From Algibacter miyuki (lineage in GTDB: Bacteria > Bacteroidota > Bacteroidia > Flavobacteriales > Flavobacteriaceae), in contig NZ_JAUFQP010000013.1 in assembly GCF_030409805.1 (NCBI RefSeq), positions 1,246,501 through 1,310,500 on the forward strand: a DNA stretch of 64,000 nt, read 5' to 3'. The notes under the pieces were generated by a model. That model was given only the letters and a program-made list of their open reading frames with translations. It made no database searches and was not told the DNA's origin. The position numbers and the translations under genes are program-made. Below are positions 45,978-55,229 of this stretch, one piece after another. Every line of letters starts with the position of its first letter. The stretch's first letter is position 1.

Positions 45978-48011
45978 ATGCAAACAGACACATTAATTTA
46001 CATTATACTAGCTGGAATAGTAGCGCTTTTGTTAGCTCTTTTTCAGTATATCAATAAAACGAAAAGCATGTCGAAAACGAACATGCTTTTCGCTTTTTTA
46101 CGTTTTATTAGTCTGTTTTCGGTGTTTTTATTACTAATAAACCCGAAATTCGATCAAGTAACATTAACCGACGAGAGACCAAACTTAGTGATTGCGGTTG
46201 ATAATTCTAATTCGGTAGCACACCTAAATCAAACTGAAAAAGCCAAGAGTTTAGTTGAAGCCCTTTCGGGGAATGATGCCTTAAAAGAAAAATTCAATTT
46301 AGAATTTTATACTTTTGGAGAACGCTTTAAGAATTCGGACTCGTTAAGCTTTGCAGAAAAACAGACCAATATTGATGAGGCTTTTTCTCAATTAGCTCAA
46401 ATTTATAAAGGGCATACAGCTCCAACACTACTTATAACAGACGGTAATCAAACCTATGGAAACGATTACGAATTTGCGTTTTCAAAATACAAGCAACCCA
46501 TTTATCCTATTATTTTAGGGGATACTATTACGTATACCGATTTAAAAATTCAGCAATTAAACGTCAATAAATACGCTTATTTAAAAAATAAATTTCCAGT
46601 TGAAACTTTTTTGGTTTATAACGGAAGTCAAAATATCACTTCTAAATTTGTGGTTAAAAAGGGAAATACAGTTGTGTTTTCAGAAACGATAAGCTTTTCA
46701 AAAGAAAACAATTCTAAGCTTTTAAACTTCAATTTACCAGCAGATCGTGTTGGCGTAAATACCTATCAGGCAACTTTATTACCGTTGGAAAATGAGAAAA
46801 ATAAAGTTAATAATACCTATAATTTTGCCGTTGAAGTCATTGACCAGAAAACCAAAATAGCTTTAGTTTCTAGTTTTTACCATCCTGATTTAGGCGCGCT
46901 TAAAAGAAGTGTTGAAAGCAACGAAAGACGTGAGGTTTCTATTTTAAAACCAGAAGAGTTATTAGGTAAATTAAATGATTTTCAATTAGTTATACTGTAT
47001 CAACCCAATGACAACTTCAAAAATGTATTAGCTGAATTAAATAAAGAAAACAAGAATAGATTCATTATTGAAGGCACAAAAACGGATTTAATTTTTCTAA
47101 ATGAAAACAATAAAAGTTTCGACCATGAAATAACCGATGATTATGAAAATTATCAAGGGACTTTAAATACTAATTTTTCACCATTTTTAATGGATGATAT
47201 TAATTTTGAATCTTTTCCGCCTCTAGAATCAAATTACGGATCTGTTATTTTTGCTGTGCCATTTCAAACCATATTGTATAAAACCGTGAATGGCATTTCA
47301 ACAAACCAACCTTTGTTAGCCACTTTAGAAACTAATGGTAGGCGAGAAGCTGTTTTGTTTGGTGAGAACATTTGGCAATGGCGTTCACAGAGTTATTTAA
47401 ATACAAAAGCCTTTAATCAATTTGATGATTTTATAGGGAAATTGGTGCAATATTTAGCGTCTAATAAAAAGCGAAATCGTTTGAATATTGATTATCAATC
47501 GTTTTACAATGGTAACGGAAATATCATTGTAAAGGCCGAGCTTTTCGATAAAAATTATGTTTTTGATGCTCGTGAAACGCTTCAAATTACGGTTACTGAT
47601 AATCTTTCAAAAACATCTAAAACGTACCCTTTAATTCTGAAAAACAATAATTATCAGGTTGATTTAAGTCATTTATCGCCTTCAGAATATAGTTTTAAAG
47701 TAAGCTCAGGAAAGGAGAATTTATCAAAATCAGGACATTTTCAAATTTTAGAATACAACGTAGAACAGCAGTTTTTAAATGCTAATGTTGGTAAATTAGA
47801 ACAGCTAGCTTCTAATAGTGAGGGAGATAGCTATTTCATTGATAATACAACGAGTTTGGTTGATGATTTGTTAGGTGATAATCGCTACAAAACCATTCAG
47901 AAAAGCCATAAAAATAGCCTACCTTTGATTGATTGGAAGTACTTACTGGCCATTATCGCATTGAGTTTATCTGCCGAGTGGTTTTTAAGAAAGTATAAGG
48001 GATTAATTTAA
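45978..48011 (+). CDS. VWA-like domain membrane protein
   Basis: The 677-aa protein has two N-terminal membrane helices (about 6-24 and 36-54), then a von Willebrand A-like domain with a MIDAS-type DNSNS (D75, S77, S79) and TPTLLITDGNQTYG (about 140). A large periplasmic beta-rich region (VEVIDQKTKIALVSSFY onward) leads to a C-terminal membrane helix (about 654-672). The architecture suggests a sensor or scaffold of Bat-like type. Nothing specific to a pathway is evident. A terminator-like hairpin is embedded near its 5' end. Confidence 0.75.
   Translation: MQTDTLIYIILAGIVALLLALFQYINKTKSMSKTNMLFAFLRFISLFSVFLLLINPKFDQVTLTDERPNLVIAVDNSNSVAHLNQTEKAKSLVEALSGNDALKEKFNLEFYTFGERFKNSDSLSFAEKQTNIDEAFSQLAQIYKGHTAPTLLITDGNQTYGNDYEFAFSKYKQPIYPIILGDTITYTDLKIQQLNVNKYAYLKNKFPVETFLVYNGSQNITSKFVVKKGNTVVFSETISFSKENNSKLLNFNLPADRVGVNTYQATLLPLENEKNKVNNTYNFAVEVIDQKTKIALVSSFYHPDLGALKRSVESNERREVSILKPEELLGKLNDFQLVILYQPNDNFKNVLAELNKENKNRFIIEGTKTDLIFLNENNKSFDHEITDDYENYQGTLNTNFSPFLMDDINFESFPPLESNYGSVIFAVPFQTILYKTVNGISTNQPLLATLETNGRREAVLFGENIWQWRSQSYLNTKAFNQFDDFIGKLVQYLASNKKRNRLNIDYQSFYNGNGNIIVKAELFDKNYVFDARETLQITVTDNLSKTSKTYPLILKNNNYQVDLSHLSPSEYSFKVSSGKENLSKSGHFQILEYNVEQQFLNANVGKLEQLASNSEGDSYFIDNTTSLVDDLLGDNRYKTIQKSHKNSLPLIDWKYLLAIIALSLSAEWFLRKYKGLI
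46060..46099 (+). other. Terminator-like hairpin inside the 5' coding region
   Basis: CGAAAAGCATGT (46060-46071) pairs perfectly with ACATGCTTTTCG (46081-46092) across a 9-nt loop and is followed by C-T6. It lies about 82-121 nt inside the VWA gene. A 12-bp perfect stem with a T tract in coding sequence is unusual and may attenuate transcription. Confidence 0.6.
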
Positions 48012-48114
48012 TAGCTTCTCAATTTTATCATTACAGTATTAGCGCTTTTATTAGCTTTATTCACATGTGAAAATTGGAATAATTCAATATGAGATGTATG
48101 AATTTGTGTAAAAT

Positions 48115-48645
48115 ATGGAAAGAATAGAAACCATATATAAAAACTATGTTGATGATTTGTATGCTTACGGATTACATCTAGGTTTTAGCGCGAGTTCGGT
48201 TATGGACGCGATTCATAATGTGTTTCAAAAACTCCTTTTAAATAAAAACTTAAGTTACGCAGATAATGCAAAACCTTATTTACTGAAAAGTGTTAGAAAT
48301 GAACTTTTAGATGAATATAAACGCAGTAAGAAGTTTTTAACTTATGAAATAGGTAATGAAGCATTACCCTTTAATTTAGATGTTAATGTTGAAGATGTTT
48401 TGCTCGAAAAAGAATCTAAATCTTTTTTAAAAACTAAAATTGATACCGCACTAAAAAGTTTAACGCCTAGGCAACGTGAGATTATTTACTTGCGTTATAC
48501 ACAGGATTATAATTACCAACAAATCTCCGAAATACTTAATATAACAGTACCTGCCTGTAGAAACCTCATTCTAAAAGCGCTTAAATATTTACGCCAAAAT
48601 AACGCTGGAGAATTCTACTTGTTTCTATCCTGTAGCTCTAGCTAA
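48115..48645 (+). CDS. ECF-family RNA polymerase sigma factor
   Basis: The 176-aa protein has region 2 (YKNYVDDLYAYGLHLGF to LLDEYKRSKKF) and region 4 (LTPRQREIIYLRYTQDYNYQ, then QISEILNIT helix-turn-helix, VPACRNLILKALKYLR). It is the FecI-like class used in Bacteroidota to control SusCD-type loci. The next gene codes for its FecR-like anti-sigma factor, after a 126-nt gap. It probably activates the SusC operon in response to the transported ligand. Confidence 0.92.
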   Translation: MERIETIYKNYVDDLYAYGLHLGFSASSVMDAIHNVFQKLLLNKNLSYADNAKPYLLKSVRNELLDEYKRSKKFLTYEIGNEALPFNLDVNVEDVLLEKESKSFLKTKIDTALKSLTPRQREIIYLRYTQDYNYQQISEILNITVPACRNLILKALKYLRQNNAGEFYLFLSCSSS

Positions 48646-48771
48646 TATCTTTATTTTGTTACTTTAACATAATATTAACATTTAAGGCGGTGATACTTTT
48701 AGTGCTCCACAGTCTTGTAAGTGTATAAACTTTTTATGAAAGTTTAATTTTTAAATCACTTAGCTATTAAA

Positions 48772-49887
48772 ATGACTGTAAAAGATTTTTTAGAGAATGA
48801 TTATTTTATGTTACTCATGCTTATTAAGGATGATGAAACTAAAAAATATTGGGAATTATATCTTGATAAACACCCTGGCGACCGTGCCAATTTTGAAGCT
48901 GCCAAGGTTGAGTTTAGCAACGTAAAATTTAATTCTGAACGCTTATCATCAGATAATCGCGAACTTTTACACCAACGTATTTTTGAGAATTCAAATAAAG
49001 TTGTAAGAACGCATAAACTCCGAAAGTTTTATTACGTAGCTGCGGCTTGTGCTTTAATTTTCGTGTTTTTAGGGATTTATTCTACTTCAGATGAATTAGA
49101 AGTTCAGCAAATTATAGTTGAAAAAGCGACAACTGATACTTCCATTCAGTTAATTACAAAAGATAAAACTTTTTCACTACCCAATAACGAAGTGCTTACC
49201 GTTAGCGAAACAGGAATAACAAATGCGGAAGGTGAAAATTTAGAAACCAATACTGAAAATAGTTTTAACACGCTTAAAGTGCCTTTCGGAAAACGCTCTG
49301 AGTTAGTCCTAGCCGATGGTTCTAAATTATGGGTAAATTCAGGATCTACCGTACGGTTTCCTTCCAAATTCAATACAGATAATAGAACTATTCATGTTGA
49401 AGGTGAAATTTATATCGAAGTATTTAAAGATAAGACGAAACCTTTTAAAGTAGAAACATCGCGCTTTGATGTGAATGTTTATGGAACAACGTTCGATGTA
49501 AAAGCTTATGAAAACAGTAACGATCAAAGGGTTGTTTTGGTTGAAGGATCAGTGGGGGTTTCTACAATAGACAATATGGAGGCTGATATGGTTCCAAATG
49601 AATCGTTAGATATTTCATCATCACAATTGGTTAAGAAAAACGTGGATACCGAAATGTACACTTCTTGGAAAAACGGGTATTTAATATTCGATGACACTCC
49701 TATAGAATCCATTTTACTAGAATTATCTAGGTATTACAATGTTTCATTTTCGAATGTTGAAAATGATCTTAAAGGAGAAAGCTGCACAGGGAAAATTTAT
49801 TTATCATCAAACTTAGAAGATGTACTAGAAACCTTATCGACACTTTCTAATAATACATTTAAAATTCAAAATAACGATACTAATTAG
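48772..49887 (+). CDS. FecR-family anti-sigma factor
   Basis: The 371-aa protein has an N-terminal cytoplasmic sigma-binding region with a WELYLDKHPG motif, one membrane helix (about 87-104), a periplasmic FecR domain (KVPFGKRSELVLADGSKLWV to YGTTFDVKAY), and a C-terminal DUF4974 (LIFDDTPIESILLELSRYYN). It senses the STN domain of the adjacent SusC-like transporter in the periplasm and releases the ECF sigma factor. The SusC gene follows after 33 nt. Confidence 0.92.
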   Translation: MTVKDFLENDYFMLLMLIKDDETKKYWELYLDKHPGDRANFEAAKVEFSNVKFNSERLSSDNRELLHQRIFENSNKVVRTHKLRKFYYVAAACALIFVFLGIYSTSDELEVQQIIVEKATTDTSIQLITKDKTFSLPNNEVLTVSETGITNAEGENLETNTENSFNTLKVPFGKRSELVLADGSKLWVNSGSTVRFPSKFNTDNRTIHVEGEIYIEVFKDKTKPFKVETSRFDVNVYGTTFDVKAYENSNDQRVVLVEGSVGVSTIDNMEADMVPNESLDISSSQLVKKNVDTEMYTSWKNGYLIFDDTPIESILLELSRYYNVSFSNVENDLKGESCTGKIYLSSNLEDVLETLSTLSNNTFKIQNNDTN

Positions 49888-49920
49888 GCCGTATAATAAC
49901 ATCAATAGATCTCATTTACA

Positions 49921-52900
49921 ATGAAAAAAACACTTTCAGAAAAACTCAAGCTGTATAATATGCCAAGCGTGAACAAAAAGCTTATAAGTATTTTAACTTT
50001 TCAATTACTAACTATATTGGCGAGTTTACATGCGACAACAGCAAATTCTCAAATAGGAAACATAACCTTAAATTTTGAAAACATTTCGATTAAAGAAGTG
50101 ATTTCAAAAATTGAGAAAAAATCGGATTATGTTTTTATTCAATCAGGCTTAAATGATGCGGATTTAAACACCAAAGTAAGTTTAAATGTTGTTGATAAGG
50201 ATATCAAAGAGGTATTCAAACTTATTTTAAGCGATACCAACATAAAATATAGGGTTATAAACAAACAGGTGGTGCTTTATAAAGAGAAAGAAAAGGCCTC
50301 TAAAAGTATTTTAAGTCAGTTATTGCAGAACTTATTAGACATATCTGGAGTTGTATCAGATGAGTCGGGCCAGCCCATAGCAAGCGTAACTTTAGTTTTA
50401 AAAAACGATCCAACCAAATGGTCTATTACAGATTTTGACGGAAACTTTTCTATTGAAGGAATTCCGGAAGGAAGTATTGTAAAAATTTCAAGTATGGGTT
50501 TTTTAGATCAAGAATTGGTGGTAACAACATCTTGGTTTAAAAATATTGTTTTAAAAGAAGATATTCAATCTTTAGATGAAGTTATTGTAACTAGTAATTA
50601 TGGTACTACACAAAAGAAATCGAATTTAGTATCGAGTGCGTACCAAATAAAATCTAAGGATATTGCTAATTTACCACAGCAACGTGTAGATAAGCTTTTG
50701 GAAGGTATTATTCCGGGTTTAGAGCTTAATCCACAAAGTAACGGAGCTACAAGTTCAAGACCAAGATATTCGGTTACCATTAGAGGTAAAGCATCATTAA
50801 CAGCTTCAAACGAGCCATTGTGGATTGTGGATGGAGTGCCTATTAATACTGGAGGTAAAACAAATTTAATTTCAGGAATACAAACAAGCGTAAGTCCGTT
50901 ATCATTTATAAATCCAGATGATATTGAATCTATGACTGTGTTAAAAGATGCTTCAGCAACCACTATTTATGGTGCTGATGGGGCCAATGGAGTAATTTTA
51001 GTAACCTTAAAAAAGGGTAAAGCGAATAAACCACAATTAAATTTATCATTACGTTCAGGAGTGTCATTTATTAATAATAGTACAAAATTTAAGGTACTTG
51101 ACGGGCAAGATTATTTAACCTTGGCAAAAGAAGCTTTTGTAAATGCTGGAAACGATTTAGCTCTATTTCCTTTTACAGATAATCCTATGAATAGTTACTC
51201 AACAACCAATACAGATTGGTATGATGAGTTTTTTGACATAGGATCGACCTCACAAATTAATTTATCGGCATCGGGTGGAAGCGAAAAATCGACTTACCGA
51301 ATTTCGGGTTCGTATTTTGAAAACAACATGGCGTTGCAAGGCAATAAGCAACAACGTATGTCTTTGCGTTCTAATAATAATGTAAAGCTTTCTAATAAAT
51401 TAAATTTAAATTTTTCTTTATCAGGATCTTATAACATCAACAGCACATTTTCGCCAGGAGATGAATACCATAGTAATATTCCTATTATCTCGCCTTACAA
51501 TGCCGATGGCACGCTTAGGCAACTATATTCTATTATTGAAGGAACTAATACGGATGGCTCACCAAGATGGATAGAGAAAAAGTTTTTCAATAGTATTTCA
51601 GAACGTGAGCAAAATGATAACGGTCAAAACGCTTTTGCTTTTCAAGGATCGGTGCAGTTAAAATATGACATAAACGATATGTTTTCTTTTAGTTCTCAAT
51701 TTGGGATAGATTATAATAATTATCAAGAAGATATATATCAATCCATGAAAAACTGGTCTGGTACTAGTTTAGAAGGCGTTCCAGAAGGTTATGCTTACGC
51801 AACGAGTGCTAACTTTTTAAACTGGAATACTATTCACAGATTAAATTTTAATAAAACCATGGGATTACACCAAGTTTCTGGTGTTGTTGGTTTAGAGTTG
51901 GGCTCTAATACATCTAAAACAATAAGCGCTAATGGATCTGGTTTTGTAAACGACCATATCCGATTGGTTGGTTTGGCATCATTTTCTGATGGAACTAACA
52001 GTGAATACATCACAAGGAAGGCGTCTGTTTTAGGGCAAATATCTTATAGTTATGATAATCGTTACAACTTATCTTTAAACGCTAGAAATGATGGAAATTC
52101 TAACTTCGGAAAAAATGTACGTCGTGCAAATTTCTTGTCTGCTGGTGCTTCTTGGAATATTCATAAGGAAGATTTTTTCAATAGTGATTTAATCAATGTT
52201 TTAAGTTTGAAAGGAAGTTACGGAACCAATGGGAATTCAAGGTTTGGTACTCAAGATCCGGAAGGGGTTTATGTTATTAATAGTTCTTATCAATACGGCG
52301 ATTCATTAGGCGCAGGAATATCAACAGGAGCAAATCCAGATTTAAGTTGGGAAACTACGTATATGGCGAATTTTGGTTTACGTATAGCTTTACTAAATAA
52401 TCGATTAGATATTTTAACTGAAGTTTACCGAAATAAAACCGAAAATTTAATTAGTGATTTAGATGCTTCTCGTACTACAGGAGTAACTACAATTGTAAGA
52501 AATGTTGGTGAAATTGAAAATAAAGGTATAGAAGTAACTATTGAATCTCAAAATATTGTTACTAAAAACTTCAATTGGCAAACGCGTTTGATAGCGTCTC
52601 ACAATCAGAATAAATTATTAGAACTTTATAATGATCTTCCAAAGAATTTAGGAAAGAAACGTTTAGAAGTTGGTAAAAGTACAGATACTTATTATTTAGT
52701 AAGATGGGCTGGTGTAGACCCTAGAGATGGAAGTCCAATGTGGTATGATACCGAAGGTAATATCACTAAAGAATATAGTATTGATAATAGAGTTGCCGAA
52801 AAAGCATCAAATCCTGATGTATTTGGAAGTATGACTAATACGTTTTCTTATAAAAATAAATTCAATTTTAGCATAACAACAGGTTATACTGTGGGCGGAT

Positions 52901-53298
52901 ACAGTTTCAGCACCTTTGCTAGAAATGTAAATTCAGATGGTTTAAATATCAATAGTGATAACCAATCTGTAAATCAATTAGACCGTTGGCAATCCGAAGG
53001 CGATTTAGCTTTAGCTCCAAAACCTGTTTGGGGTGTTAGTACAGGATCTACTAGAGATTCTACAAGATTCCTATTCAGTAAAACCAATATTAAAATACAA
53101 AACGCCTCTTTTAGTTATGTTTTTGACGACCAATTAACAAAATCATTAGGTCTACAATCTATGGGACTTTCGCTTATAGGAAACAATTTATATGTGTGGA
53201 CTCCGCATGATATAGACGGCAGAAACTCTTACAAAAGTAACATTGGTGGTTATCCTATTGAAACCGAAATTTCATTAGGATTAAACGTAACATTTTAA
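49921..53298 (+). CDS. SusC/RagA-family TonB-linked outer-membrane transporter with STN domain
   Basis: The 1125-aa protein has a signal anchor (about 20-44), an STN domain (ITLNFENISIKEVISKIEKK, about 50-115) that signals to FecR, a CarboxypepD_reg-like domain (about 142-222) and a plug. The plug includes SLDEVIVTSNYGT, the TonB-box region, and VLKDASATTIYGADGANGVI, a SusC signature. A large beta-barrel ends with EISLGLNVTF. It imports an oligomeric ligand with the SusD partner. The STN domain links uptake to sigma-factor control. Confidence 0.95.
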   Translation: MKKTLSEKLKLYNMPSVNKKLISILTFQLLTILASLHATTANSQIGNITLNFENISIKEVISKIEKKSDYVFIQSGLNDADLNTKVSLNVVDKDIKEVFKLILSDTNIKYRVINKQVVLYKEKEKASKSILSQLLQNLLDISGVVSDESGQPIASVTLVLKNDPTKWSITDFDGNFSIEGIPEGSIVKISSMGFLDQELVVTTSWFKNIVLKEDIQSLDEVIVTSNYGTTQKKSNLVSSAYQIKSKDIANLPQQRVDKLLEGIIPGLELNPQSNGATSSRPRYSVTIRGKASLTASNEPLWIVDGVPINTGGKTNLISGIQTSVSPLSFINPDDIESMTVLKDASATTIYGADGANGVILVTLKKGKANKPQLNLSLRSGVSFINNSTKFKVLDGQDYLTLAKEAFVNAGNDLALFPFTDNPMNSYSTTNTDWYDEFFDIGSTSQINLSASGGSEKSTYRISGSYFENNMALQGNKQQRMSLRSNNNVKLSNKLNLNFSLSGSYNINSTFSPGDEYHSNIPIISPYNADGTLRQLYSIIEGTNTDGSPRWIEKKFFNSISEREQNDNGQNAFAFQGSVQLKYDINDMFSFSSQFGIDYNNYQEDIYQSMKNWSGTSLEGVPEGYAYATSANFLNWNTIHRLNFNKTMGLHQVSGVVGLELGSNTSKTISANGSGFVNDHIRLVGLASFSDGTNSEYITRKASVLGQISYSYDNRYNLSLNARNDGNSNFGKNVRRANFLSAGASWNIHKEDFFNSDLINVLSLKGSYGTNGNSRFGTQDPEGVYVINSSYQYGDSLGAGISTGANPDLSWETTYMANFGLRIALLNNRLDILTEVYRNKTENLISDLDASRTTGVTTIVRNVGEIENKGIEVTIESQNIVTKNFNWQTRLIASHNQNKLLELYNDLPKNLGKKRLEVGKSTDTYYLVRWAGVDPRDGSPMWYDTEGNITKEYSIDNRVAEKASNPDVFGSMTNTFSYKNKFNFSITTGYTVGGYSFSTFARNVNSDGLNINSDNQSVNQLDRWQSEGDLALAPKPVWGVSTGSTRDSTRFLFSKTNIKIQNASFSYVFDDQLTKSLGLQSMGLSLIGNNLYVWTPHDIDGRNSYKSNIGGYPIETEISLGLNVTF

Positions 53299-53309
53299 AT
53301 AGAAAAGAC

Positions 53310-54728
53310 ATGAAATATATAAAAACAATAATTACTGTATTCAGTTTTATTTTGGTCACAAACTGCGATAGTTTTTTAGAAGTAGATCAAATTGGAAAAT
53401 CGTCTATTCCTGTTTTCTTTTCAGATATGGATGGTATTCGTGGTGCTTTACCTGGCGCTTACAGTTCGGTTTATAAATACTATGGCGAAGAGTTGGTATT
53501 GTATCCCGATGTTGCCGGAGACATGCTTCAATTAGTTTCTGTTGGAGATAACCCAATGCTTTCTCAGTATAATTACAATTCGAATCCTCAGGATGAATTA
53601 ACGGCCGTTGGAGGGATTTGGACCGATGCTAATGAAGCGTTAGTTAACGTGAATAATATTCTAGAATATCAGCCAGAGTTACTTGACGCATTTCCTGAAA
53701 GTGCCGATGAATTACGCATTATTAAAGCTGAAGCCTTGTTTTTACGCGCATTAATTCATTTCGATTTGGTTCGTGTTTATGCTCAACCTTATAATTTTAC
53801 AGCAGATGCCAGCCATATTGGAGTTCCAGTAATTTTAAAAACACCGAGTTCAGACGATAATGTTGCTAGAAACACAGTAAAAGAAGTTTACACACAAATT
53901 ATAAAAGATTTAAAAGAGTCTGAAACACTTTACGGAGACGAAACAGGTTCTGAATCGAGTTACTACGCTTCTAAAAGAGCTGTTTATGGCTTGTTAGCGC
54001 GTGCTTTTCTATACACAGAAAACTGGACAGAAGCTGTCAGCTATTCAACATTAGCTATTAATAGTACGCCATTAGCAGAAGGACAAGATTATTTAGATAT
54101 GTTTTTAGAAGTTGAAGATGATGATGAATCACTTTTCAAATTAAACGGAAAATTAAAATCTCCAGAATTAATAAGTTTCTATAATTTACAAAGTCCGTTA
54201 GGTTATGCCAGTGAAAAACTAATGAATCTTTTAGATGAAAATCCAGACGATTTACGATTACAACTTTTAGAATTTAACTCCGGAGCTAATACCTATGGTA
54301 CTTTAAAATATTTAAAAGAATCACTTCCTATTGCTGAAAAATATTACAACATTATCGTATTGCGAACTTCTGAAATGTATTTAATTCGAGCAGAAGCTAA
54401 TAATAATTTAGACGCTTTGACTGAAGCTATCACCGACGTGAAAACCTTGTTGGCAAGAAACTATCAAAAAGACGTTAGTGAAATTACCATTACAGAAAAC
54501 ACGAAAGAAGCCGTAGCTGCTTTAATAGATGTTGAACGTACTAAAGAACTTTGTTTTGAAGGTCACCGTTTATACGATTTAACAAGAACCAAACAAGATA
54601 TGGTTCGCGATGCAAGTACATCTTCTAATATTAAAGAAGTTTTGTACCCAAATAGCATGTTTATTTTACCAATTCCTCAAAAAGAAATGGATGTAAACAC
54701 CGGAATGATACAAAATGAAGATTATTAA
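53310..54728 (+). CDS. SusD/RagB-family ligand-binding lipoprotein
   Basis: The 472-aa lipoprotein (lipobox VTNC, Cys19) contains the SusD-like N-terminal region and TPR-type helices (EALFLRALIHFDLVRVYAQP, about 145-165). The C-terminal RagB/SusD domain includes TSEMYLIRAEANN, VDVERTKELCFEGHRLYDL-like and FILPIPQKEMDVN near the end. It acts as the lid on the SusC-like transporter. The gene lies 11 nt after the SusC gene. Confidence 0.94.
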   Translation: MKYIKTIITVFSFILVTNCDSFLEVDQIGKSSIPVFFSDMDGIRGALPGAYSSVYKYYGEELVLYPDVAGDMLQLVSVGDNPMLSQYNYNSNPQDELTAVGGIWTDANEALVNVNNILEYQPELLDAFPESADELRIIKAEALFLRALIHFDLVRVYAQPYNFTADASHIGVPVILKTPSSDDNVARNTVKEVYTQIIKDLKESETLYGDETGSESSYYASKRAVYGLLARAFLYTENWTEAVSYSTLAINSTPLAEGQDYLDMFLEVEDDDESLFKLNGKLKSPELISFYNLQSPLGYASEKLMNLLDENPDDLRLQLLEFNSGANTYGTLKYLKESLPIAEKYYNIIVLRTSEMYLIRAEANNNLDALTEAITDVKTLLARNYQKDVSEITITENTKEAVAALIDVERTKELCFEGHRLYDLTRTKQDMVRDASTSSNIKEVLYPNSMFILPIPQKEMDVNTGMIQNEDY

Positions 54729-54764
54729 AACTTTTAGGTACACTCTAATTTTAAAGCACAAATC

Positions 54765-55226
54765 ATGAAAAAAATAATATTGCCATTATTGGTTTTAATC
54801 ATCACGCTAAGCTCTTGTAACAAAGAGGAAATTGATGTTTTCGACGAACCTTTTGTTCATCTAAATTTTAACGGACTCTCAACGGTAAATATCAATTCCA
54901 ACAGAAAGGATATTGTTTCTTATTACATCTATTTAAGTTCTAAGCCGTTAGAAAAAGATATGCTTCTAGATTATTCTGTAATTATTGGAGATGGTTTACA
55001 AGCTGGTGTCGATTTTAATATTTTAACTACAGAATATCCACTGATTTTTCCAACAGGTATTTACAGACGACCAATTCAAATTCAATGGTTAGATCATGTT
55101 TTAGATTCAGAAAAAGATAACACCTTAACCATTAAGTTAGATTCTAACAATTTGGATATTCAAGTCGGGTTACCTGGACCCGACGGCAATCAAAGTGAAT
55201 TAGTTTTACAAAAAATAAACAATTAA
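54765..55226 (+). CDS. Small surface lipoprotein (DUF4843-like)
   Basis: The 153-aa protein has a lipoprotein signal with lipobox LSSC (Cys18) and a beta-rich mature part including DEPFVHLNF and YYIYLSSKPLEKDM, which fits the DUF4843-type lipoproteins that often accompany SusCD pairs. It may be an accessory ligand-binding lipoprotein at the cell surface. Spacing is 36 nt after SusD and 3 nt before the M16 peptidase gene, so it is in the same operon. Confidence 0.65.
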   Translation: MKKIILPLLVLIITLSSCNKEEIDVFDEPFVHLNFNGLSTVNINSNRKDIVSYYIYLSSKPLEKDMLLDYSVIIGDGLQAGVDFNILTTEYPLIFPTGIYRRPIQIQWLDHVLDSEKDNTLTIKLDSNNLDIQVGLPGPDGNQSELVLQKINN

Positions 55227-55229
55227 TTA

